From Paulinella micropora (lineage: Eukaryota > Cercozoa > Imbricatea > Euglyphida): a stretch of DNA of 64,000 nucleotides. How positions within the stretch are numbered: position 1 is the stretch's first letter; each line of letters opens with the position of its first letter. Shown here one piece after another: positions 45,606 to 56,111 of this stretch. Under the pieces are notes generated by a model. The model saw only the letters and a program-made list of their open reading frames with translations, ran no database searches and had not been told where the DNA came from. The stretch covers positions 142,160 through 206,159 of the forward strand of contig BJOX01000215.1 in assembly GCA_009731375.1 (NCBI GenBank). The letters run 5' to 3'. A program made the translations under genes and the position numbers.

Positions 45606-46812
45606 TTACTCCAGACGCCGTTTACGCGCGCGGACCCCTTTACCTGGTGGAGGACCTCCAACCAAAGTTAAGTCTAAGGTAGAATGTTCGAGGACGTCCC
45701 AAATTTTGTGAGGGATTGTGCCTTGTGCCAAGTCATTGACAAAAGGAATGTCTAGCACCCCTCGTGGTAGTGCTTGTATAGCCCACGCTGTATGATCTTT
45801 ATCTGTAGGAGATATGGTATCATCCCATGTCTCAAGTTTCTTGGCGTCTTTATATACTGGTAGGTATTGTCTTACTTTAGGATCTTCCACTGGATCCAGA
45901 CTCCTCCAGAAATGTAAGACTGGTTGAATGATTTGTGCCGCAGTCGAAATTTGGTTCGATCGCGTATGGCGTTTGTGAGGTACTGCCATGACTCTCATGA
46001 AATATAGATCTGAGAGCGTGTCATCGGCTACATGTTGGGCCGCAGGCCTTACCAAGTAAAAAGCGTCTTTGGCCCATGAAATATGTCCAATCGCATCTCC
46101 TTCTTTCCAACTAGGGTGAACGAGAGTGTCATTGCCCGCGCGAGGGTCTTGATCTCCGTCATCGCTCCCCTCTTGATGGACTCCTTGCGAACGTGCCGTC
46201 CTTATCACCTTTCTCGGTCGGTCATAGATAAGGTCATTTTGCGCTCTCCTTAACATTTGCGCCTCCGTGAACTTTTCTTCCGGCACGTTCGACTCCCCCC
46301 TTTTGCGGGTCTGAGTCCCCGCCGCGCTTTTGCGGTCGGTGGCCCGCTTGTTCTCCAGCTCAGCCTCCTCCCTCTCCGCTACTGGTGCCCTGTAGACATC
46401 CCGTTCCGAGATATCCTCCTTACAGATTGGCGGGACCTCTTCAAAGTCAGCCTCCATCCGTTTGAGTGCTTGATCAACGGACTCATCTTCAAGTAGGAAG
46501 GGATCATACTTAATCAGCCTTCGTAGATTGACTATTTGAACTTTGCCTCTGCCTCTGATTTTATAATTTAAAGGCCCCATCTGTTCCATGATCTGGTATG
46601 GTCCTTTTCAGTGGATGAACAGCTTCGAGCTGACTCCCTGAAGAACCTGAGGATGGTACAGCAGTACAATATCCCCGACCTGGAATCTGACTTGATCCAA
46701 GTGTGCCTGCCTGACACCTTCAGCATCAGTCTTCCTGCGCTCCGCCTCCCTATGCGCCTGTGTTGAATTCTCAGCATCATCCGCTTCCTCATTCGGAACC
46801 AGTGTGGTTATA
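45606..46812 (-). pseudogene. Ty3/gypsy integrase C-terminal remnant with a long unrecognised tail
   Basis: Reading from 46812 leftward the frame encodes a Glu-rich linker, VRFQVGDIVLLYHPQ, then LFIH-stop-KGPYQIMEQMGPLNYKI. This is the GPY/F module at the end of gypsy integrases (W-x-GPY). The conserved Trp codon is TGA at 46608-46610. The same frame then stays open for 327 codons to 45606 as a charged, unrecognised tail ending in a basic KGVRARKRRLE-like segment. No protease, RT or integrase core is present upstream, where repeats begin at about 46845. A 5'-truncated retroelement copy is the simplest reading. Confidence 0.65.
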
Positions 46813-46849
46813 CTGCTTACAATTATGATTCCTCACTTACAATTATGAT

Positions 46850-47115
46850 TCCTCAACCATCTCGCCAGTCAGTCAGTGTAGACAGTCTGTACAGTGAGTC
46901 ACGGTACGGTCTGTGCGATCACTGTACGCGATCAGTACAGTCGGTCAGTAAGTCCAGTGGTCAGTCTGCGCAGATCGATCAGTTCAACAGTGTGCACACA
47001 GTTAGTGTGTTTCAGTTACTTAGTCCGTCAATCTGCATACCCGGTCAGTCATTCAGCCTGCTCGGACAGTCTGTAGTGCAGTCAGTCAGTCGGCCGGTCA
47101 TTCTGATTGTTTACC
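46850..47115. repeat. Degenerate CAGT-rich repeat, left of the telomere-type array
   Basis: Dense GTCAGT/ACAGTC motifs in imperfect arrangement. Similar DNA resumes at 48061-48160, so the telomere-type block is embedded in this repeat. Confidence 0.7.
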
Positions 47116-47219
47116 CTCCGATCATTAAACGGTAGCACAGTACGTACAGTTTAATGGGTTCAGCCTGACATTACTGTCAGTCACTGCGTTTAGTCGTTAG
47201 GTTTAGATCAGTTTAGCAT

Positions 47220-48055
47220 TAAACTAAGGTTTAGGGTGAGGGTTAAACCCTTACCCTAACCCTAACTTTAAAACTAACCTTCAACGGTTACCCTAACCCT
47301 AACCCTAACCCTAACCCTAAACCTCAAACTTACCCTAACCCTAACCCTAACACTCAAACTTACCCTAGTAACCCTAACCTAACCCTAACACTCAAACTTA
47401 CCCTAACCTAACCCTCAAAATTACCCTAACCCTAATCCTAACCCTAACTCTAACCCTAAAACTAACCCTAACCCTAACCCTAACCCCAACCCTAACCCTA
47501 ACCCTAACCTAATCCGCTGCCTAACCCTCAACCTTACCCTAACCCTAATCCTAACCCTAACCTCAATCATATCCCTAACCCTAATCCTATCCCTAACCCT
47601 CAACCTTACCCTAACCCTAACCCTAACCCTACCCCTAACCCTAATCCTATCCCTAACCCTAATCCTATCCCTAACCCTAATCCTATCCCTAACCCTAACC
47701 CTAACCGGGCCTCACCGTATTTACTAACCCGGGGGCTAAACCTAACCCTAACCCTAATCATAACCATATTAACCCTAACCCTAACACTAACCCTAAACCT
47801 AATCCCAACCCTAACCCTAACCCTAACCCTCAACCTCACCCTAACCCTAACCCCAACCCTAACCTAATCCTAACCCTAACCCTAACCCTAACCCTAACCC
47901 TAACACTCAATCTTACCAAGTTAATCCTAACCCTAACCATGAGCCCTAACCCTTAAACCCTAACCCTAACCCTAACCCTCAACCTTACCGTAACTAACCC
48001 TAACACTAACCCTAACCCTAACCCTGAACCTAGCCCTAACCCTAACCCTAACCAC
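47220..48055 (-). repeat. Interstitial telomere-type array (CCCTAA)n with variants
   Basis: About 830 bp of CCCTAA on the plus strand (TTAGGG on the minus strand), with frequent variants (CCTAAC, CCCTAATCCTAT, CCCTCAAACTTA). The left edge at about 47228-47265 changes from TTTAGGGTGAGGGTT to AAACCCTTACCCTAACC, a near-palindromic switch of strand. It lies well inside the window, about 16 kb from the right edge, so it is either an internal relic or an assembly join. Open frames made of Arg-Val-Arg or Gly-Leu repeats here are artefacts. Confidence 0.92.
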
Positions 48056-48060
48056 AGTGT

Positions 48061-48160
48061 TTCTCAGCCGGTCACTCAGTCAGTGAGACCACAGTGTCAG
48101 TCAGCCGGCACAGCCATTCTTAGTAAATCTGTCAATCAGTCAGTCAGTTTGGTAAATCGG
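48061..48160. repeat. CAGT-rich repeat, right of the telomere-type array
   Basis: CAGTCAGT-type motifs resume directly after the CCCTAA block, matching the left flank in style. Confidence 0.65.
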
Positions 48161-49120
48161 TGAGCATAGTGAGAAAAAAAAATACTGAGAGGACACTCTT
48201 CATTGTTTTCACCTGCCGAATCAGAGCAGCACTAGCACTGACTGGGTATCCTACACTAGTACTAAACACCGTCAGTGCAGGGGGCTGCACCTGGAAGCGA
48301 GTGTTAATCATTGAAGAACGCTCAGGTTTGGGGTTTTCGTAAAGCTGAAAAGGAAGCATGTAAAGAGGCAAACCTCAAGTAAAAAACGGGGGCCAACTAA
48401 GAGAGAAGACTCACTGATGATGGCAGACTAACGGGGAGAAATGAGGGAGAAAGAAAAAGACAGGAGCAGCAGAGAGTCACCCGCTTGCGCACAGGAAGAA
48501 GACAGTGTGAACAAGAGAGGTGAAGGAGAAGGAAAGGGTAACTTAAATTCCAACAATAAAGTTTTACATTTAATCTCATCTTTGCTTCAACAATGCGATG
48601 CCATTTGTGAAACATCTGTAATCATGATGATTACAAAAACCACAAAGTCTTGTCCAAATGTACAAATGTGCTGATCACCGCTTAGCTTTCCGAAGAAATC
48701 CGAAAAATTCCCTTGGAGTTTATCATCTTTTCCACTGCTCGCACTTCCTCCCAGGAACGGCGTTCCATGCTTGGACCTTGATCGTCGTCCTGTCGCAAAA
48801 GCAGATGCCCAACAAGCACATCCTTGCTTCTGACCTCCTTTTCCAGTGGCTGGTAATGTGCTGGTACATGATTGCTAAATGTCGTGGTGTACTTAATTCT
48901 GGCGCCTTTGGCATCACGGAATAGAGGCAGAAAAGTCTTACAACCTCTTTCGGATTGAAACCACGACCATACATGCAAGTAGAAAAACACGTTACCCCTG
49001 ACTGCGTCGTGGTTGCAAGGGCACGACACAACCAATCTGGACCGTCACCTGATATTTTCTGCCATCACTTTGTTGCTCGCATGTTTTTGTGAACCCGGTT
49101 TCATCCAAATCGAGCTCGAG
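48161..49120. other. Stretch without a recognised gene
   Basis: Overlapping minus-strand frames at 48682-49035 are open in two phases over the same bases, and neither shows a motif I recognise. A transposon relic is possible. Nothing else is seen. Confidence 0.45.
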
Positions 49121-49272
49121 GAAGTAGTGGTGCAGTAGTGAGGCAGTAGTGGGGGCAGTAGTGGGGAAAAATCATCAGTGTGATATTGTTAAAACAATTA
49201 ACTTGGCTGGTTTGAAAAACTTCATCTGGTGATGAGGCAGTAGTGAGGCAGTAGTGGGGCAGTAGTGGGAAA
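49121..49272. repeat. GCAGTAGTGGGG repeat clusters
   Basis: Two clusters (about 49121-49165 and 49232-49272) of GAGGCAGTAGTG-type units. Between and after them lie related segments with AAAACTTCA and CTGGTGA, so the pair may be a short tandem duplication. Confidence 0.7.
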
Positions 49273-49678
49273 TTTAACAACACAAGACTTGACAATTTGT
49301 TTAAACAATAAAGTTGAGCTAGCTGCAGGAAAAACTTCAACTGGTGACTTCGTAAGTGTCTGTTCGATTGTCTGTTAGCGCAGACATACTACTACAAGTG
49401 ATCAAGTCCGGATGTCTGATCATTGGGGGCCCGTTGGGAGACTAAGGTTTCATCTACGTTGGGGCTCACCCACACACTACCTAGATGTAACCTGTTCTTT
49501 TCCCCTTTTCCGTTCACGGTCGTCATGTCTAACGAGCCCTTTTTAGTAACGGTGGTCCGCCCGTTGACTGTGTCTACCCGTTTCATTCCTCTCTAGATGT
49601 TGAACAGTCGTTGTTCGGCTCCGGCCGGCACGAAGTGCAACCCACAAGGCAACCTGCGAGTGTCCGCCCTGTAGAAAC

Positions 49679-50017
49679 ATGCGCAAGCGAGATCTTGCGG
49701 CGGCGATGTTTTCGCCTGGCCCTGCCCCTTTGCAGCCTTCGCAGTCAAAGAAGACGCCGCCTGCCAAGAAGAAGCTCATTCCGTCGCAGGGTGACTCCGA
49801 GAGCGAGGAAGAGGAAAGCGAACATGACGATGCTTCCCAGGCGACAGTTGAGTTACCGGCCGCGGCGCCTCCAGCCAAGAAGCAGCGCAAGCACAAGAGC
49901 AAGCAGGCGTCCAAGCCCAGGAAGCAGGCGTCCCAGGCAGAGGCAGATGCACCAGGTTTGCCGCTGCCGCAGGTGAAGACCCCATGCAGGTGCAGCACGT
50001 GCGGGTCCACTATGTAA
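49679..50017 (+). CDS. Small basic low-complexity protein, doubtful
   Basis: 112 codons from ATG. The frame encodes a Pro/Lys-rich start (KKTPPAKKK), an acidic run (SESEEEESEHDD), a second basic stretch (KKQRKHKSKQASKPRKQ) suggestive of nuclear targeting, and a C-terminus CRCSTCGSTM. Base composition is much more GC-rich than the flanks, which favours a coding origin. No family is recognised. It may be a fragment of a transposon protein. Confidence 0.3.
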   Translation: MRKRDLAAAMFSPGPAPLQPSQSKKTPPAKKKLIPSQGDSESEEEESEHDDASQATVELPAAAPPAKKQRKHKSKQASKPRKQASQAEADAPGLPLPQVKTPCRCSTCGSTM

Positions 50018-50450
50018 TGTACCTATCTATCCACTAATATTAGCTTCTTTCTGTGCTTTTTTTTTTCTCGTTTTGGCGCGGTGGTATCGTTTTAGTTAAT
50101 ATTGGCCGATGCGCGGACTTGGAGTTTTTTGCGGCTGACTTGTGTTGGTTTTTCAGACAAAAAGTCACCGAAAGTAACTTCAATTAAAGTTTTTATGCAT
50201 CAATTTGAGTAAAATAATGTATTTAATAATGATTTAAATACCGGCTTGCATGATTCAGAATATTACAGAACCACGGTCCGACCTTACGACCTACGACCAA
50301 CCGGACATTATTATTTATTATTGCGTCATCATAAAACCGTGACATCATGGTAGCACCTTCCGGGATACTGAAAATATTTTCAAGTTCGATCTTCGTAGAC
50401 GCATTACTGCCACGACGGGTCATCACAGGCCGATGTAGTGTCCGCACGGA
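50018..50450. other. Intergenic, no gene seen
   Basis: AT-rich with short frames only; no repeat or motif identified. Confidence 0.5.
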
Positions 50451-51664
50451 TCAGGGCCACATGGCTTCGGTGTTGATGACTGAGAGAGGGCTTCTGGTTC
50501 CCGAAATGAGGGCAAGGCCGCGTGTGAAGTCCTCAAAGGTCTCTGGGTCTATCTCGTGCGCATTGTTGCGAGGGGGCCAGTAACGCTGCATCAAGGTAGT
50601 ATGACGATTGCGGTGGAAGCCTCGGATGGCTTCAGAGAACTCTGTCGAATATTCATTGTCCCGTGGTGTCTTCCCATACCATTGTCGCGGTTCTGTGTGC
50701 GAGTATATCTTGCTTTCACTGTCACGTCGTAAACGGGTATCCCGCGGGAGGAAAGTCCGCCAAAAGTGACCTGTCGGCAAAGGTGTTGTAATTTCACGAA
50801 GGGAGAAGCCAGTCTTCAGTTAATGTGAAGGAGGGCGGCCTATCGAGAGGTTCGATACGGAAGACACCGTGCGGGAGTGATTGTATCCTAGGGAAGTAGC
50901 GTTCCACTCTTGGGTGTTGCATGTGTACCATCGTTGTAAACGGGTATCCCGCGGGAGGAAAGTCCGCACCAAAAGTGGCCTGTCGGCAAAGGTATTGTAA
51001 TTTGATGAAGGGAGAAGCCAGTCTTCAGAATGTGAAGGAGGGCGGCCTATCGAGAGGTTCGATACGGAAGACACCGTGCGGGAGTGATGTATCCTAGGGA
51101 AGTAGCGTTCCACTCTTGGGTGTTGCATGTGTACCATCGTTGAATCCGGCCATAGGCACTGGTTGAGGGTAAATGCTTAGGGATCCAATAGCCAAAGTGA
51201 CGGCAATGCGGGTGAGTGCCTGAAATCATGGTCATGGCCGCTGTTGGGAAATAAGTGGCAAAAATGCTCGGACAATGTAAAGTTCCTTATCCATGCCTGG
51301 AGAGGCGTTAGCGTTAAAGGCTTTTTGAAGATCCAGTTCATGGCCTGGTTTGTCCGTAAAATTGGATAATCCCGACCAGGGACGACTCGATCTCGTGGGG
51401 CTGACCCGGACATAACGGTCAGCTGGAGGAGAAAGCGGTGGCGGTGGTACCGGTTTCATTGCATCTCTCTGTGCCAGCTGGCTTGGTGGTCCAACCTTGT
51501 CGCGGTCTGCAGCGTTGGGAGTACGAGTCTTGTACGGTCCAAGTGGGCTGAGTGAGAATGTGGCCCGAGGGCCGCCTTGCAACGGGGAGTGAGATGCAGA
51601 GGATTGGGCTGGCGCCCTGGTTGGCCTTCCCACTGGTGCCGACGAGGAACTGGACGAAGAGGAC
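50451..51664 (-). pseudogene. Downstream part of an unrecognised ORF interrupted by the copia element
   Basis: The minus-strand frame from 51664 to 51232 encodes a Ser run, then Pro/Ser-rich sequence (APVGRPTRAPAQSS, PPPPLSPPADRYVRVSP) and a more globular end (PWSGLSNFTDKPGHELDLQKAF). It then stops. Further left, shifted frames continue with coding-like segments (WYTCNTQEWNATSLGY; EFSEAIRGFHRNRHTTLMQRYW) down to 50451, disturbed by a 207-bp tandem duplication. No family is recognised. Frame continuity with the segment right of 60022 shows that both were one reading frame before the insertion. Confidence 0.45.
50729..51141. repeat. 207-bp tandem duplication
   Basis: Copies at 50729-50935 and 50936-51141 share GTAAACGGGTATCCCGCGGG at the start and TGTGTACCATCGTT at the end. 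They differ by a few substitutions and 1-2-nt indels. Confidence 0.92.
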
Positions 51665-51669
51665 AAGCT
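51665..51669. repeat. Target-site duplication, left copy (AAGCT)
   Basis: AAGCT flanks the copia element here and at 60018-60022. With one copy and the element removed, the minus-strand frame reads through without a break. Confidence 0.85.
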
Positions 51670-52073
51670 AGTTTTAACACTAGTAGACATTAGTCTCCGG
51701 ATACTTGAATAATCGTTTGCGCTGAGGCACTTTGATCAAAGGTTGAAGGAACAATAATGAATTTAATCAATGGTTAGAAACCAATGACTGAAACTCAATC
51801 TAATTTACCATAAATTTATAGTGAAATAAATACCACAAATTTATATACTGATCTTGTGGTCAGAAATTCAAGTGATGATTCAGTAATACTGTATGGGCCA
51901 ATCTATACTAACTGGCAACTAATTGTGAATAACGGAAATATCAACGTAACGAATAATAATTATGATAAGAAATATGAAAATGGTAATGAATATGATCCGG
52001 TCAAATATAAATGTTATGTCGTGAAATTGACCATAAAAGGTAACAATATATTTAGTAAATATTATTGCTTACT
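51670..52073 (-). repeat. 3' LTR of the copia element (404 bp)
   Basis: On the minus strand it starts AGTAAGCAATAAT directly after the polypurine tract and ends AAAACT at the target duplication. The terminal inverted triplet is AGT/ACT rather than the usual TG/CA. It contains ATGTCTACTAGTG, the same start codon context that opens gag in the other LTR. Confidence 0.88.
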
Positions 52074-52082
52074 CTCCCCCTC
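52074..52082 (-). other. Polypurine tract of the copia element
   Basis: GAGGGGGAG on the minus strand, immediately before the 3' LTR. It would prime plus-strand DNA synthesis, and its position fixes the LTR boundary. Confidence 0.8.
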
Positions 52083-52316
52083 GGCATAACATATATGTAT
52101 ATGTATATTATCTTCAAGTTACTAACATGATTGGCCATATGAAACTATATGTAAACGAGCGATTCATGATGATGAAGTATGATACATGTTAATGTTGCAT
52201 TAACACTAAAAATGGAAGAAAAAAAATTCGTAAGCATCAAAGGATACAGGTCCTTGCAGCGGTGTAGCAAGTCTGTTGAATAAATTCATCCTAAGTGTCT
52301 GTAAAAGCTAGAGGCA

Positions 52317-54410
52317 TTAAACATCAAACTGCGGTAAAGCGTCCTTGAGCAACACCGTAAACTGTGCGACTAGTTCCAAGAAACGTGGCGTCGGTAGTGA
52401 CTTCGTCAGCATGTCCGCCAGATTGTCCTTCGTCGAAACGTGTCGTACGATCACTTCGCCAGCCCGTACTCGTTCTACCACGTAATGGTGTTTGAGTGCT
52501 AAGTGGCGTGTGCGATCAGTGGCTATGCCGTTCGTTGCGTTCAGGACCGCCCCCCGGTTGTCGTTATTGATAGTTGATGGCGTCGGCAACGGAATTCCAA
52601 CGTCCTTGCACATATGCAATATCGCGATTGCTGTTCGGCATGTCGTTGAGTTGGCGATCGTTTCAGCATCCTGAGTCGATAGTGCGACTGTGGGTTGGCG
52701 CTTCGAACTCCATGCGATGGGCCCAGTCGTCATGTGCAGTTGGCCGGTTCTTGATCGTCGCGTGTACTCACATGCGCCCAAGTTGGCATCGGAATACGAT
52801 ATAAGCTCGAAGCTGCGGGTCCGAAATGGGAAGAAAATCCCTCTAGGTGTTCGCAGAAATCTGAGGATGCGAGCTATTGCTGAGTACGCCACGTCAGGCT
52901 TCTTTGATGCGAGTACCGCCGCGTGGTTGACCGCGTAGGTGATGGCCGGTTGAGTCTGAGTCGCAGGCCAGAGAAGGGCGCCAAGCAAGCGAGGGAGCGA
53001 GAAACGCCGAAGCATAGCTTCTTTGCTGGCTGGGGGAGGGTCAGTTGTCGCTGTAGGGGTAGCGACTGGCTTGGCTTCTTGGAAGTTGAAATCCCTAAGC
53101 ATGCCCTTAATGTATTCATGCTGATGTATGACTATGCCCTCTGAAGTCCTAACAAACTGCAAGCCACAAAATGTTTTGACTTGTCCTAGGTCCTTCACTC
53201 TAAATGAATGTTTCAGTTTGGTGAACAGGGCATTATGCTCGTCTTTGGTATTATGAAGCACGAGCAAGTCATCAGTGCGCAGGAGTAGATAGGGGTGTTT
53301 CCGTCTGCCTGTGACTGAAGGTAGGAAGAAAATGCATGGGTCTAATGTTGACTGTTTATATCCTATACTTCTCACATTAGTAGACACATGGTCAAACCAC
53401 CTTCGCCCTGCCTGGGGGGTTCCGTACAGTGCTTTCTTCAACAATAGAATCATTGAAGGGTCGCTTTTGTTTTCGTACCCCTTAGGCGGAAAGGCGAAGG
53501 CAATGTCCTTCATATCTGCATGGGAATAGGCTTGTGAAAAGTCGAGGTGAGAGATCATGAGGTCATTGAATGCAGCATAAGATACTAGTAGCAAAAGAAA
53601 CATTGGTTGGGCGGTGGGGGAAGAGCATTCATATGGATTGTAATGAATGTATTCTTTCATCCTATTTCCTAAAGCTACTAGTCGCGATTTGTATTTCTCC
53701 TGACCTGTAGACTCATCTGTCTTTATGGCATCAACAAATGTTGTATGGACAGGAGGTACATTCGCTGTTATTGCTGCGGCTCGAGGTACCCATTGCAGTG
53801 CTTTGCATTCGAACAAATCTTGTAACTCGGCTAGTTGAGCAGCATGTACCTGAGGGTGTGACTTTATGGTTTTCTGTGGGATATGTAACACTCTTGTGAA
53901 CAAACAATAGCTGTCCTGTCCTAAGGCCTCCTCTTCCTCCTCCTCAAACTCATGAGCAACAATAATGTGTGCGGTATGAGTGGGGTGGTTTGCTGGTGTT
54001 TGTTTCCTAAGCCTGGGCCCAGCAACTATGTTTGTTGAAGTTATTGCAGCACCATCCCATGTTTGTGGTATGCCCTTGTTACTACTCCATCTATCTGGTA
54101 GAGGGAATTGTGGTGCAGATGAGGAGTGTTGGGCTGGGTTTGATGTTGCTCTGTTGTGTTGTGTCGTTTGCCGAGGTGCTGTGTTCGTCTTTTTCTCTTG
54201 TGCAACCGTTGTTGCTGGAGTGGGAGCAAATGCATTTGGTGGGGGATGGAGTGAGCCAAAATATGGGCTTGGTTGCACGTAAAGACTTGAAGTGGCCTCG
54301 GTGGTGTGTGGGGTTGTCGTGTCATCGTCCAGTGTGTCGAGTGTGTTTTGTGAGGAATGTTGCAGTTGGTTTATTGGCCACCAGCCACTGGGTGTGTTGG
54401 AGTCCTGAAA
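52317..54410 (-). pseudogene. pol: Copia pol, reverse transcriptase and RNase H section
   Basis: In frame with the integrase section after a TAA at 54411. A Thr/Pro/Gln-rich linker (to about 54000) precedes the RVT_2 reverse transcriptase: a DFSQAYSHADM segment (about 53530-53560), KKALYGTPQAGRRWFDH, and LLLRTDDLLVLHN near 53250-53288, where copia usually has YVDD. RNase H begins at YSDANLGACEY (about 52765-52800) and continues with SSKRQPTVALSTQDAE, the KHHYVVERV helix and DNLADMLTKSLP, ending at TAA 52317-52319. The TDD form of the catalytic box keeps both aspartates. Apart from the upstream stop this section looks intact. Confidence 0.88.
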
Positions 54411-56111
54411 TTATGGCAGTTGGTCCTCGTTTTTCCACTGGACTGACTGGGTAGATGGTATGCTAGTGGTAGGAGGCGAGGTGGAGGATGTTATGTTGTG
54501 CGACACTAGTAGTGGTTGCCAAGGTCGTGCAGGTATTTTGCATGTGTAGCCACGAGTCATTGTATCGAAACGAACATTACGTTTTTCTACTGTGGCTGTC
54601 TGTTTGGTGTCGTGAATGAGGATTTTATAGACTCGACGAAATATGTTGTAGCCAATGAGAGTACCTGGCACGGCGACAGGCTGTGCTTTCGTCGTTTCCA
54701 TTTTCACCCAGGCGAGGCATCCGAAAGGTTGCACGAACGATTGCACAGGTTTTCGGCCCATAAGCAATTCCCAAGGGGATTTGCCTTTGTCCTTACCTCT
54801 GCAAAGGGGCGTGACCATTCGTATGGCTAGTGTCGCTTTATGTGTGTCCTCCCAAAATGTGTTAGGCAGGCCTGCATCTAACTGTGCTGCTAGTGCGCGT
54901 GTGTCGTCTGTCCTATTCATTCTTTCAGCAAAGGGGTTCATGTTAGGCTCGTTACGTGTGGTGGTTTTGAGGATGATGCCGTGTTTGTCTGTATAGTCTT
55001 TTAGTACTTTAGAGACAAACTCGCCATCTGCTCTTATCTGCTTTAGTTTGTTGCCTGACTGTCGTTCAAAGAAAGCAAATATGCGTGTTAAATGTGGCAT
55101 GTAAAGCTTAGCTTCGCGGGTAGGTGTGTAGAGGTCACAAGCAAACTTAGAGCGAGAACATGTCACTCCCCCTCTGTAGTAGTTACCGTATCTTGACATT
55201 ACGGGGAATGGGCCGCTGAAATCTATGTTGAGTGCTTCACCTTGCTTATATTCTAGGTCTAGATAGTTACCTCTGTACATAGGGGGTTTGTTAGGTTTGC
55301 CCCTATTGCATCCATGACATGCACGTACCAGACGCATCCAATCTTTGCCAGCGATGCGTCTGCCTACGCTCTTTGCAAACTCGTTCATTATGAGTGGGTT
55401 TGCATGCATCAGAGCTCTGTGTAGGATCATTGGATCGTACGGTGCATGTGATGGGAGAGGATTGACTGACCATAATGCAAGGTCTGGTAGGTTGTCGATG
55501 GTTGCAGCCAGTGACAGTTGTTCTCTCTGCTTGTACCTGTATGGTATATATCTTTGATGAGGGTCAAGTGGTGTCATTCCTGGCTTATCTAACTCGTATA
55601 GCAAGTGTGAATTGAGCCTCCCCCTTGCTAGTATGTTCTTCTTGTCAAGTGTTATGGGCTTGTCATAGATGAATACTTGACCATTTTGATGGATGATTGT
55701 TTTGTGCATGTCATGGTCAAGGCGTGGGGTGGGAACAAGGTTGAATGGTAATGACGGTGATATGAGTGAGTTGGGAAATGACTGTTTAACCGATTGACCA
55801 TAACCATTGAGCCACGTCGGAGTGGCAGTAGCCCGCGTCCTCACCGGAAGCGGCTTACCAGATATGTTATTGAGGAAAGCCGGTTTCTCTTCGCGGATAG
55901 ACTTGGGGTCGATAGGCGCCTTCTCATGGAATAGCCATCGGTTGCATGCGCTGTCGACCACGTCAGGGGGATTGCTATCGGCCATTAGCGCATAGTTGAC
56001 CATAGGGCGCTTGAGCTCTGCCCGTTCTAAGTCCATTGTCTCCTGCATCCATCTGTTGTATTCGTCCATGTTCTTGATTTCCAAATATTCCAGCTCTGGA
56101 TGCCTGTTGAC
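54411..56111 (-). pseudogene. pol: Copia pol, protease and integrase section
   Basis: Follows the MYND section in the same frame after a TAA at 56112-56114. Protease-like VVDSACNRWLF near 55940-55965 has DSA rather than the usual DSG. The pre-integrase zinc site has HRALMH and CHGC (about 55300-55430). The integrase catalytic acidic residues are in NIDFSGPF (about 55205-55230), RADGEFVS (about 55016-55040) and NPFAERMNR (about 54912-54941). FGCLAWVK and GYNIFRRVYKI are the typical C-terminal copia integrase motifs. It ends at a TAA at 54411-54413. The catalytic triad is complete. Confidence 0.88.

Noticed and set aside
47421-47839. Arg-Val-Arg frames in the telomere-type array
   Set aside because: Direct translation of the repeat.
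48682-49035. Two overlapping minus-strand frames
   Set aside because: No recognisable motif and competing frames. I could not support a gene.
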